From positions 1 through 21,884 of the forward strand of contig CAZJKW010000024.1 in the NCBI GenBank assembly GCA_964546835.1: a stretch of 21,884 nucleotides of DNA, read 5' to 3'. The notes under the pieces were generated by a model. That model saw only the letters and a list, made by a program, of their open reading frames with translations, was not told where the DNA came from and searched no databases. Positions 15,536 to 21,884 of the stretch are shown one piece after another (position 1 is the stretch's first letter; every line of letters begins with the position of its first letter). Source of the DNA: JAHCHL01 sp964546835 (GTDB taxonomy: Bacteria; Armatimonadota; Fimbriimonadia; Fimbriimonadales; ATM1). The translations under genes and the position numbers were made by a program.

Positions 15536-15544
15536 TGCTATACT
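15536..15544 (+). promoter_or_regulatory. Extended -10 promoter candidate for ftsK
   Basis: TGCTATACT gives an extended -10 (TGnTATACT, five of six to TATAAT). The -35 (TTCAAC at 15517-15522, 16-base spacer) is poor, as is common with extended -10 promoters. The predicted start of the transcript near 15551 would give a leader of about 36 bases carrying GGAGG at 15577-15581. Confidence 0.5.
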
Positions 15545-15586
15545 TGAACAAGAGACACGTGCTCCAAAGCCGACACGGAGGTTGGC

Positions 15587-17710
15587 ATGGGAACCAGTAT
15601 GAGGCCGACGCGAACTGCAAAAAGGACGCGCCCCGACAACGAACATCGTTTTTTTGATATTTTCGGCATTTCGCTAATTGCCTTCGGTTTGATTTGCCTA
15701 ATTAGTCTGTTTAGCCCAAATTCCGGCATTCTCGGATCCCTGTTTGGTGGTTTTTTCCGAATGGCGTTTGGATCTGGATCATGGTGTTTTCCGATTTTGT
15801 TGATAGGTCTTGGCGGAGCATTGATAGTCGGAAGGAGAAACTTCCAAGTTAACTCTCTGGTTCTGGGCTTAGGAATTCTGTTCTTGGTCATTCTTGGGTT
15901 TGTTGCCAGACCGTCAGAAATTGGGGATTATTTTGATTCGTCCGCAACCGCAGCAACCGGCGGTTATGTTGGGGGCATGATTGGCTGGCTTTTTGACAGT
16001 TTGCTTGGTGAGGCCAGATGGATCGGGTTAGGTGCAGTAGGAATGATTGGAACAATTCTATGTATCAACGTTCCAATGCAAGCATTAATACAATCGATAA
16101 AGGAACGAGCCAATCAAATCCGCGAAAAAAATAGAAAACCGATTGTGAAGCAAGTGAGAAACAGAACCGTCGCAGCGGTTCGAATGGAAGTCGAAAATGA
16201 AAAATTGTCAGAACCGGATGAACCAAAAACAAAGCCAATTCCAATTGCAAATCCGGTTTCAAAACCCAACTTAACAACTCAAATTCCGAAAGAAGGGTAT
16301 GAGTTACCTTCGCTCTCGCTTCTTAGTGCTCCCGAATCCAGACCAAAGAGAACCCAAAGCGAAGTTCAAGCGAACATTGACACACTGGAATCAACGCTTG
16401 AAGAATTCGGCATTGAAGCAAATGTGGTCGAAATTGCACACGGTCCAACCATCACACGATACGAAATACAGTTGGGTCCTGGAATTCGAGTTTCTCGAGT
16501 CAAAAACCTTGGTGATAACTTGGCAATGAGTTTGGCGGCGGGTCATGTTCGGGTGGAAGCACCTATTCCCGGAAAAGCGGCAATCGGCGTTGAAGTGCCA
16601 AATGCAAAACGCTCCATGGTACGAATCAGCGAAGTCGCAAACACAGAAGAATTTCTAAAGCATCCCAGTAAAGTAGCCGTTTGTTTAGGACAAGATGTAA
16701 GTGGCAAAAACATGTATGCGGACTTAGCGCAAATGCCGCACTTGTTAATTGGCGGCGCGACTAATTCAGGAAAATCTATCGGACTCGCAACAATTATCAC
16801 GAGTTTGCTTTTGAGAAACACACCCAAAGATGTTCGACTCATGCTGTTGGACCCAAAAAGAGTGGAACTAACGCTATTTGATGAAATTCCGCATCTGCTT
16901 TGTCCGGTTGTTAGAGATATCAAGCAGATGCCAAGTGCATTACGACAAATTTGGCGAGAAATGGACCGCCGATACGATTTGTTCGCCGAAAACAAATCAA
17001 GAAATATCGAAGCGTATAATCAGAAAGTTTCATTTGCTGACAAATTGCCATATATTGTTGTTGTCATAGATGAACTTGCAGACCTAATGATTCAAGCCGC
17101 AAATGAGGTTGAAACGTCCATTTGTCGTTTGGCCCAACTTGCAAGAGCAACTGGAATTCATTTGGTCATTGCAACTCAACGCCCCAGCGTTGACGTGATA
17201 ACCGGAACCATAAAAGCAAACATTGCAAGTCGAATTGCTTTTTCGGTTTCAAGTCAAATTGATTCACGAACAATCCTGGATGGACAAGGCGCAGAAAATC
17301 TTATTGGACAAGGCGATATGCTCTTCTTGCCGATTGATGCTAACAAGCCGGTAAGAATTCAAGGCTGTTATGTCACCGAAACAGAAATTGCCCAGATTTG
17401 TCAGTTTTGGCGAGAACAAGCACCGCCGGAATACACCTTAGACCCGGCAGCAGCTGCCATCGAAAGAGAAGAATCTCGGTTTGAATCCGACGACAGCGAT
17501 CCATTTTTTGAAGAAGCCGTTCGATGGGTTGCTGACCGAGGACAAGCATCTACTTCCATGCTGCAAAGAAAGTTTTCAATCGGATTCCAACGAGCATCTC
17601 GATTACTTGACATCATGGAAGAGCGTGGAATCGTCGCACAACGAGATGGTCCCCGACCGCGAGAAGTTCTAGTCAGCCCAAGTGAAGTTGAAGAAGTTCT
17701 GGGGCGCTAA
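15587..17710 (+). CDS. ftsK: FtsK/SpoIIIE-family DNA translocase
   Basis: 707 residues; ATG 15587 with GGAGG five bases upstream. The N-terminal 165 residues hold four membrane helices (about 25-43, 66-82, 89-107, 146-162). A linker of some 80 residues follows, rich in Lys, Pro and Glu, short compared with E. coli FtsK. The motor domain has the alpha part (255-345), Walker A GGATNSGKS (389-397), LDPKRVEL (421-428) and Walker B VVVIDELADL (491-500), plus ATQRPS (529-534). The C-terminal winged-helix gamma domain (638-700) recognises KOPS/SRS-type sequences. It pumps chromosome DNA at the division septum and helps dimer resolution. Its stop overlaps the converging lipoprotein gene by four bases. 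Confidence 0.96.
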   Translation: MGTSMRPTRTAKRTRPDNEHRFFDIFGISLIAFGLICLISLFSPNSGILGSLFGGFFRMAFGSGSWCFPILLIGLGGALIVGRRNFQVNSLVLGLGILFLVILGFVARPSEIGDYFDSSATAATGGYVGGMIGWLFDSLLGEARWIGLGAVGMIGTILCINVPMQALIQSIKERANQIREKNRKPIVKQVRNRTVAAVRMEVENEKLSEPDEPKTKPIPIANPVSKPNLTTQIPKEGYELPSLSLLSAPESRPKRTQSEVQANIDTLESTLEEFGIEANVVEIAHGPTITRYEIQLGPGIRVSRVKNLGDNLAMSLAAGHVRVEAPIPGKAAIGVEVPNAKRSMVRISEVANTEEFLKHPSKVAVCLGQDVSGKNMYADLAQMPHLLIGGATNSGKSIGLATIITSLLLRNTPKDVRLMLLDPKRVELTLFDEIPHLLCPVVRDIKQMPSALRQIWREMDRRYDLFAENKSRNIEAYNQKVSFADKLPYIVVVIDELADLMIQAANEVETSICRLAQLARATGIHLVIATQRPSVDVITGTIKANIASRIAFSVSSQIDSRTILDGQGAENLIGQGDMLFLPIDANKPVRIQGCYVTETEIAQICQFWREQAPPEYTLDPAAAAIEREESRFESDDSDPFFEEAVRWVADRGQASTSMLQRKFSIGFQRASRLLDIMEERGIVAQRDGPRPREVLVSPSEVEEVLGR

Positions 17711-18533
17711 TTCGATCTGATTGCCTTCACGTGCGCATCCAAAAACGAAACATGGTTGTTTCCGTTATGCCTACCGGGTTTTGGCAGTTTTGATTCATTA
17801 CCAATTGAGTTTTTCTTTAAATCATCCGAATCAAAAAGCATATATTGCTTTGCTGGCTCTTCCACTTGCGGCAAGTTTATTCCTAAACAAGAACTCATGA
17901 AACTAATTCCATACAATTTCTTGTCACGGTTTGAGATTGTTGGGCATTTAAAAACTTCAAGGTTTTTAATGTAAGGCATAACAACATCTGACCAGTTCAC
18001 ACTTTTGGGCAGATAATCGTCGTAATCTGATGCATATATCATCATCCCTACGGATAACTGCTTTAAATTGCTCATGCAAATTTGCGCTTCACTCTTCTTA
18101 TTGACTTTTTGTTCAATTTCTCTTGAATCTAACTCGGATTTTTGCAAAGAAACATTGCTCTTGTTTCCAAGTACAAAAAAGGCAAAGTTATCTAATGGAG
18201 ACAACTCCATTGAAGAAGAAGTACGAGACTTGATTTTGAATGCCATCGTAACCCCGCCTGCTTCCTTATCCATTCGTGATTCAGACACGGGTAAATTTAT
18301 GAAAAGTTTGTCACCGGATAACACATATTCACCGCTTAACGGCGGCTGAAGTGACGCGGATGAACCTAAGCCAGAAATAATGATTTTCCCATCGGTTTCG
18401 AATGAAAAGACCACCGGACTATCCGAGCGATTGATCATNNNNNNNNNNAATTTCCAGACAATTTGTTTTGTCGTGCAGAGCATCCCAAAAGACAAACCCA
18501 ACTCAAAAAAATAATGCACTTAGCTAACTTCAT
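17707..18533 (-). CDS. Lipoprotein with pilin-like C-terminal part, interrupted by an assembly gap
   Basis: The 3' part (18438-17707) encodes a beta-rich domain (FETDGK, LSGEYVLSGDKLFINLP, lipocalin-like in style) followed by KSEAQICMSNLKQLSV...YASDYDDYLP and RHNGNNHVSFLDAHV, the pilin-like/DUF1559-type (H-X9-DG) signature. Upstream of the N run, ATG 18533 with AAGGA ten bases before it opens MKLAKCIIFLSWVCLLGC, a clear lipoprotein signal with Cys18, and then KLSGN right at the gap. The two parts are in different frames if the gap really were 10 bases, so the N run must stand for another length (2 modulo 3). A naive reading through the gap from GTG 18519 gives a wrong N-terminus. Function unknown. 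Confidence 0.75.
18439..18448. other. Assembly gap (10 Ns)
   Basis: Ten unresolved bases in the 5' part of the lipoprotein gene. Ten is a placeholder length used by scaffolders. The reading frames on both sides demand a gap length of 2 modulo 3 if the gene is intact, so the true size is not 10. Confidence 0.97.
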
Positions 18534-18567
18534 GATTCAGTTTTCCTTCAATCCAGCAGAAGAAATT

Positions 18568-18607
18568 GCCCCGGCGCGGGAGGTCGGGATGAGGGGTGCG
18601 CCGGGGC
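18568..18607. repeat. GC-rich 10-bp inverted repeat with G-rich loop (possible G-quadruplex)
   Basis: GCCCCGGCGC (18568-18577) and GCGCCGGGGC (18598-18607) form a perfect stem around a 20-base purine-rich loop. On the plus strand GGG (18578-18580), GGG (18586-18588), GGGG (18593-18596) and GGGG (18603-18606) with loops of 5, 4 and 6 satisfy the G3+N1-7 quadruplex rule; the two structures would compete. It stands out from the AT-richer surroundings. It lies in the predicted leader of the lipoprotein gene. On the minus strand only a weak T-rich run follows, so it is a poor terminator. It may be a dispersed intergenic repeat. Confidence 0.6.
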
Positions 18608-18675
18608 GTGCGGTGAGGAGAAAATCGGTTTCAGTCCCTACACAAATCCCTAAGCCATCCCGGACTTCTGAATTC

Positions 18676-18704
18676 AGTGTACCAAACAGTCTACTAATTT
18701 GCAA
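18676..18704 (-). promoter_or_regulatory. Sigma-70-type promoter candidate for the lipoprotein gene
   Basis: Read on the minus strand: TTGCAA (18704-18699) as -35, a 17-base spacer, and TACACT (18681-18676) as -10 preceded by TGG, which makes an extended -10. Each box matches four of six consensus bases and the spacing is ideal. The transcript would begin near 18669 and have a leader of about 136 bases that contains the GC-rich inverted repeat. It starts seven bases past the fmt stop. Confidence 0.55.
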
Positions 18705-18710
18705 GAATTT

Positions 18711-19631
18711 CTATAAATCAGCCAAAAATGTGCCAATTTGAACTCGGTACCCGTTGGCAAATTCCCTGCCAGTCATGCGGTTTCTTCCCGATGGAACTAC
18801 CATTTTCAACTCCAAAGAACCTCCGACAAACCCAACAATCAGTGCGTCATCACGAATTCCTAACACCTCGGATGGCTTACCTAATTTTTCGCCGCTACCG
18901 GCTTCCTTTACAACCACTTTTCCAAACCGTGTCTCCATATAGGCACCCGGTCTTGCACAAAAAGCCCTAAAACGATTGTACGCGTGATTGGCATTTTCAT
19001 CAAATCTTAACTGACCTTCGGCCTTTTCAACTTTCGATGCATAGGTTGCGTTGTCATGGTCCTGCGCCATTCTCGGATAATCGCCAACGCAAATCCTATC
19101 AAGCCATTCAACAATCAAATTTGCTGCAACATCTGATAATCTTTTTTCTAATTCTTGTTCCGTTTCATCACTTCCAATACCCAGCGATTTAACAGCAATA
19201 ATGTCGCCGGTATCCATCCCTTTGTCCATTTGCATAAGCGTAACACCGGTTTCAGTTTCGCCATTTAAGATTGCCCTTTGAACCGGTGCAGCACCACGAT
19301 ACTTCGGCAAAATGGACGCATGCAAATTAATTCCGCCGAATCTTGCAGCATTCAAAAGTTTTTCAGAAAGGATTTGACCATAACTCGCAACAATCAACGC
19401 TTCGGGATGCAATTTTGAAACCAATTCTACAAATCCCTCAGACTTTGCTCTTTCGGGTGTTTCCACGCAGATCCCTAATTCCATTGCTGCTTTCTTTACG
19501 GGAGATGGCTTTAACTGGTTTCCACGACCGGAAACCCGATCGGGCTGCGTGACTACCAACTGCACATTTTTATGAATTGAAATCAATGGCGCAACTGCAA
19601 ATTCACTGGTTCCAAAATAGACGACTCGCAC
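18711..19631 (-). CDS. fmt: Methionyl-tRNA formyltransferase
   Basis: 306 residues from GTG 19631-19629, which overlaps the def stop by one base (TAGTG). An ATG at 19664 would add eleven residues inside def, but the family begins at RVVYFGTSEFA, as it does from the GTG. Catalytic N102, H104 and D140 are present (INLHASILPKYRGAAPVQ and MDTGD), as is the SLLP-like loop ASILP. The C-terminal OB-type tRNA-binding domain covers about 205-306. It formylates Met-tRNAi for translation start, and def later removes the formyl group. The two genes are commonly paired. Confidence 0.96.
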   Translation of the reverse strand: MRVVYFGTSEFAVAPLISIHKNVQLVVTQPDRVSGRGNQLKPSPVKKAAMELGICVETPERAKSEGFVELVSKLHPEALIVASYGQILSEKLLNAARFGGINLHASILPKYRGAAPVQRAILNGETETGVTLMQMDKGMDTGDIIAVKSLGIGSDETEQELEKRLSDVAANLIVEWLDRICVGDYPRMAQDHDNATYASKVEKAEGQLRFDENANHAYNRFRAFCARPGAYMETRFGKVVVKEAGSGEKLGKPSEVLGIRDDALIVGFVGGSLELKMVVPSGRNRMTGREFANGYRVQIGTFLADL

Positions 19632-20161
19632 TATTCTGCGTCTCGACTTGCCGGCATCGCCCAATGTAAAGTCGCTAAATCCACTTTGTCAATAAACAAA
19701 ACTCCTTCCAAATGGTCAATTTCATGCTGCACCACACGCGCACCAAGCCCTTCGAATCTTAACTTAATCGACTTACCCAACTTATCGGTTGCCTTTACTT
19801 CCACAATTGCCGCTCGCTTAACTTCCCCATAAAGCCCCGGCAAACTTAAACACCCTTCAATTCCAATCGCCTCCCCTTCTGCATGAGTGATTTCAGGATT
19901 TATCAATGGCAGAACGGTCAATTCTGGCGCAACTAAAATCACCCTTTCCGGTACTCCAATTTGGGGAGCGGCGAGCCCTACTCCATTTGCCATCTTCAAA
20001 ATGGTCTCCATTTTTGAAATTAAAGTCTTTGTTGAATTAGATACTTTTTGAACCGGCTTTGCCTTTGTCCTCAAAACTTCATTCGGGTACTTAACAACAG
20101 GCCTTTCTTTGCTAAATTCCCATAAATGGGCGTACTCATCCGGAACAACAATTTCCATCAT
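19631..20161 (-). CDS. def: Peptide deformylase
   Basis: 176 residues. Motif 1 GVGLAAPQ (60-67), motif 2 EGCLS (102-106) with metal-binding C104, and motif 3 HEIDH (146-150) with H146 and H150 and the catalytic Glu between them: a complete iron enzyme. Compared with typical forms, which begin near the VVKYPNEVL segment, this one has about 20 extra N-terminal residues (with EYAHLWEF). No later start codon fits, so the extension seems real; ATG at 20158 is an alternative only one codon in. It lies 21 bases after the upstream membrane-protein gene and overlaps fmt by one base. Confidence 0.95.
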   Translation of the reverse strand: MMEIVVPDEYAHLWEFSKERPVVKYPNEVLRTKAKPVQKVSNSTKTLISKMETILKMANGVGLAAPQIGVPERVILVAPELTVLPLINPEITHAEGEAIGIEGCLSLPGLYGEVKRAAIVEVKATDKLGKSIKLRFEGLGARVVQHEIDHLEGVLFIDKVDLATLHWAMPASRDAE

Positions 20162-20182
20162 TCAAAGAATACTCGCAAACAT

Positions 20183-21145
20183 TTATTTCTTGTTAGATAG
20201 TCCTTGCAAAAATTGAGCGAATTCAGGACCCACTTCATACGTACGCCCTGGCTCAAGCGACTTTGAATTGACACGCACTCCCAAATACTTTCCGTTATAA
20301 TCAAACGAGTAAACCGCATAAGGGGCGATGGGTAACTTTCTTCTTACAGAAACTCTCACTTCCTTCTTTTCACCGTCCAAACAAATTACGTCAATTGCCC
20401 GAGACCTGGGCAATTCCAAAGAAATGTCATTGCCATTAACTTTTAACTTTGCTGTTCCCGAGTCATCCACCCACGCAACAACATTATTGATTGGGTCATA
20501 GTCCCAAGAACCAAATTGCGCGCGCGGAATGTTAATGGAATTTGAATTAACGGTGATTACAATTTCAGATGTCGGTAGTTGAATGGCACTGTTCTTTGAA
20601 TCGGCATACATTCTCGCTTCCGAGGCACTTTCGATCGGTGTAATTGCTCTTGCGTTGATATTAACCAAAAAACATTTTCTTTCATTCTTTTTCGCTCCCA
20701 CATTCAAAATAACATACCCCTCGCGAGCAACCAAACAGTCCACCGAAATGTCTTGTGTTCCTTGATAGATAGCGTCAAGTGGTACAGACTCGGGCATTCC
20801 ACCCGATTCAATAATTCGCATCGCATTGTCATCACGCGAATAGTAAGCAAGATAGTCACGAGCAATTGCAAATTCGGACTTTTCAAGAGCGTCGCCCGCC
20901 TCGTTGGGCAAGCCGATCTTTGCCCAACTTTCGCCGCCGTTAATAGAATAATTCAATTCGGTCAAACCCGCAAAAATTGGCTCGCCGGTTCTTACCGTCG
21001 CGGAATCCTCCGAAATCACTCCGCTTGAATTAAGAAAAATCCATCCGCCTGCAACTACTGCAAACACAATTCCAAACATTATCATTGTCCGAATCGTTCG
21101 TCTTCTCTTTTCCCTCCGAAAGGTCGTTGCGGGTCTTTGAGCCAT
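20183..21145 (-). CDS. Single-pass membrane protein of unknown function in the priA-def-fmt cluster
   Basis: 320 residues, ATG 21145. A basic N-terminus (RREKRRRTIR) precedes one transmembrane helix (about 20-38, MIMFGIVFAVVAGGWIFL); by the positive-inside rule the remaining 280 residues lie outside the cytoplasm. They look beta-rich with repeats reminiscent of propeller blades (LNYSINGGESWAKIGLP, EFAIARDYLAYYS, NVVAWVDDSGTAKLKVNG), so a propeller-like sensor or scaffold domain is possible. No enzyme motif is seen. No clear ribosome site precedes the ATG. It stands between priA (34-base gap) and def (21-base gap) on the same strand, so it is likely co-transcribed with them. I do not recognise it. 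Confidence 0.8.
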   Translation of the reverse strand: MAQRPATTFRREKRRRTIRTMIMFGIVFAVVAGGWIFLNSSGVISEDSATVRTGEPIFAGLTELNYSINGGESWAKIGLPNEAGDALEKSEFAIARDYLAYYSRDDNAMRIIESGGMPESVPLDAIYQGTQDISVDCLVAREGYVILNVGAKKNERKCFLVNINARAITPIESASEARMYADSKNSAIQLPTSEIVITVNSNSINIPRAQFGSWDYDPINNVVAWVDDSGTAKLKVNGNDISLELPRSRAIDVICLDGEKKEVRVSVRRKLPIAPYAVYSFDYNGKYLGVRVNSKSLEPGRTYEVGPEFAQFLQGLSNKK

Positions 21146-21179
21146 GTCGGAAAGACGCTTGACAATTTAGCAAGGGTTC

Positions 21180-21884
21180 TTACATCAAGTTAATCGGGTC
21201 AACATCAACTCTTAACATTAGTTTCCAGGACGACGGAATGTCATCCGGCAATTCTGCTATTGCCGGATTTGCCTGCCTTTCCAATCGAAGTAGCAAGTGC
21301 ATCCGATACTTACCGTGAAGCCGCTCAAATGGACAATCGGCTGGACCAATCACCGATAAACCTCGGTCGGCATAAATCGCTTCCAATGTTTCCATGCACT
21401 TTGCCAGTTTCAAGCGGTCATCATGAACTCCTAAAACATTCACAAAGCGATATAACGGAGGATACATCGCCTCTGAACGCTCTTTGATTTCTTTTTCAAA
21501 AAACCGCTCATAGTCATGATTTGCAGCAGAGCGAATTGCAAATGCGTCCGGCTGAAACGTTTGAACAATGACAACACCGGGTGAATGACGACCGGCTCTT
21601 CCTGACACTTGTGTCAACAATTGAAACACGCGTTCCGAAGATCGAAAGTCCGGCATATTCAATCCCGTATCGGCTGCGATAACTCCGACAACAGACAACT
21701 TTGGAAAATCTAATCCTTTTGCAATCATTTGCGTGCCTATCAAAATGTCTGTTTTCCCCGACCTAAAATCATCTAAAATCTCATCCATTTTGCCTTTAAT
21801 TTGTGCAACATCACGATCCAGTCTTGAAATTGCAGCTCCGGGAAATTCCACTCGCACAACTTCTTCCACTTTTTCTGTCCCGAT
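21180..21884 (-). CDS. priA: Primosomal protein N' (PriA helicase), C-terminal part, cut by the window edge
   Basis: The frame is open to the last base; 234 residues are visible. The opening IGTEKVEEVV is the PriA GTE(R/K)VEE segment after the zinc-binding region, then helicase motifs: SRLDRDV, GTQMIAKGLDFPKLSVVGVIAADTGLNMPDFRSSERVFQLL (written in parts: motif IV-V region about 48-85) and QVSGRAGR (motif VI). The C-terminal domain contains YPPLYRF and GPADCPFERLHGKYR, both standard for PriA. The protein restarts stalled replication forks. The N-terminal DNA-binding domain and Walker motifs lie outside the window. priA-def-fmt is a well known gene order. Confidence 0.96.
   Translation of the reverse strand: MGTEKVEEVVRVEFPGAAISRLDRDVAQIKGKMDEILDDFRSGKTDILIGTQMIAKGLDFPKLSVVGVIAADTGLNMPDFRSSERVFQLLTQVSGRAGRHSPGVVIVQTFQPDAFAIRSAANHDYERFFEKEIKERSEAMYPPLYRFVNVLGVHDDRLKLAKCMETLEAIYADRGLSVIGPADCPFERLHGKYRMHLLLRLERQANPAIAELPDDIPSSWKLMLRVDVDPINLM

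Noticed and set aside
17707..18519. Single continuous 270-residue protein through the Ns starting at GTG 18519
   Set aside because: No ribosome site at the GTG and an implausible N-terminus; the lipoprotein start at ATG 18533 in another frame is far better supported.
18568..18607. GC-rich hairpin as the intrinsic terminator of fmt
   Set aside because: It lies more than 100 bases past the fmt stop, beyond a good promoter, and the following AATTTCTTCT is a weak T tract; not excluded, but not the best reading.
1..21884. Mobile element, prophage, CRISPR array or defence island
   Set aside because: No transposase, integrase, phage, toxin-antitoxin, restriction or Cas gene and no regularly spaced repeats were seen on either strand.

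Overview
The window is a dense, bacterial chromosomal segment of moderate GC (low-to-mid 40s % by eye), with no rRNA, tRNA, CRISPR array or insertion sequence that I can see. It holds 21 protein genes plus two partial ones cut by the window edges. A run of ten Ns at 18439-18448 shows that it comes from a scaffolded draft assembly. Two features point towards Armatimonadota (Fimbriimonadia-like) or a Planctomycetes-type relative: a protein with the pilin-like segment CMSNLKQLSVGMMIYASDYD and an RHNG...F.DAHV ending, and many exported proteins of no known family. This placement is an inference and is not proven.

Layout. (1) 1-6155, plus strand: a tight eight-gene operon. It has three small exported relatives of one another, a MoxR AAA+ ATPase, a GT4 glycosyltransferase, a parvulin-type prolyl isomerase, a PBP4-type D-Ala-D-Ala carboxypeptidase and a Bcp peroxiredoxin. 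It ends in a 13-bp intrinsic terminator whose stem includes the last codons. (2) 6183-10838, minus strand: an exported protein of unknown function, preceded by a 1063-residue exported Tricorn-type protease. (3) 10839-11027: a structured RNA leader in front of the tricorn gene. Its hairpins are mutually exclusive and end in an intrinsic terminator about 38 nt before the start codon, which is the architecture of an attenuator or riboswitch. (4) 11028-15130, minus strand: a translationally coupled operon of GT4 glycosyltransferase, Trm112-like zinc protein, aroQ, pepP-like peptidase, queC and queE. (5) 15177-17710, plus strand: a small His-rich membrane protein and an FtsK/SpoIIIE DNA translocase. 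(6) 17707-18533, minus strand: a lipoprotein with a pilin-like C-terminal part, interrupted by the assembly gap, with a promoter and a GC-rich structured leader. (7) 18711-21884, minus strand: priA (partial), a single-pass membrane protein of unknown function, def and fmt.

How it fits together. Most content is housekeeping: translation start (def, fmt), replication restart (priA), chromosome segregation (ftsK), shikimate pathway (aroQ), 7-deazaguanine/queuosine synthesis (queC, queE) and cell-envelope upkeep (dacB-type enzyme, PPIase, glycosyltransferases). The parts most worth a second look are the putative attenuator before tricorn, the GC-rich/G-quadruplex-capable leader before the lipoprotein gene, the misjoined reading frame at the N gap, and the trio of related exported proteins in front of an orphan moxR.
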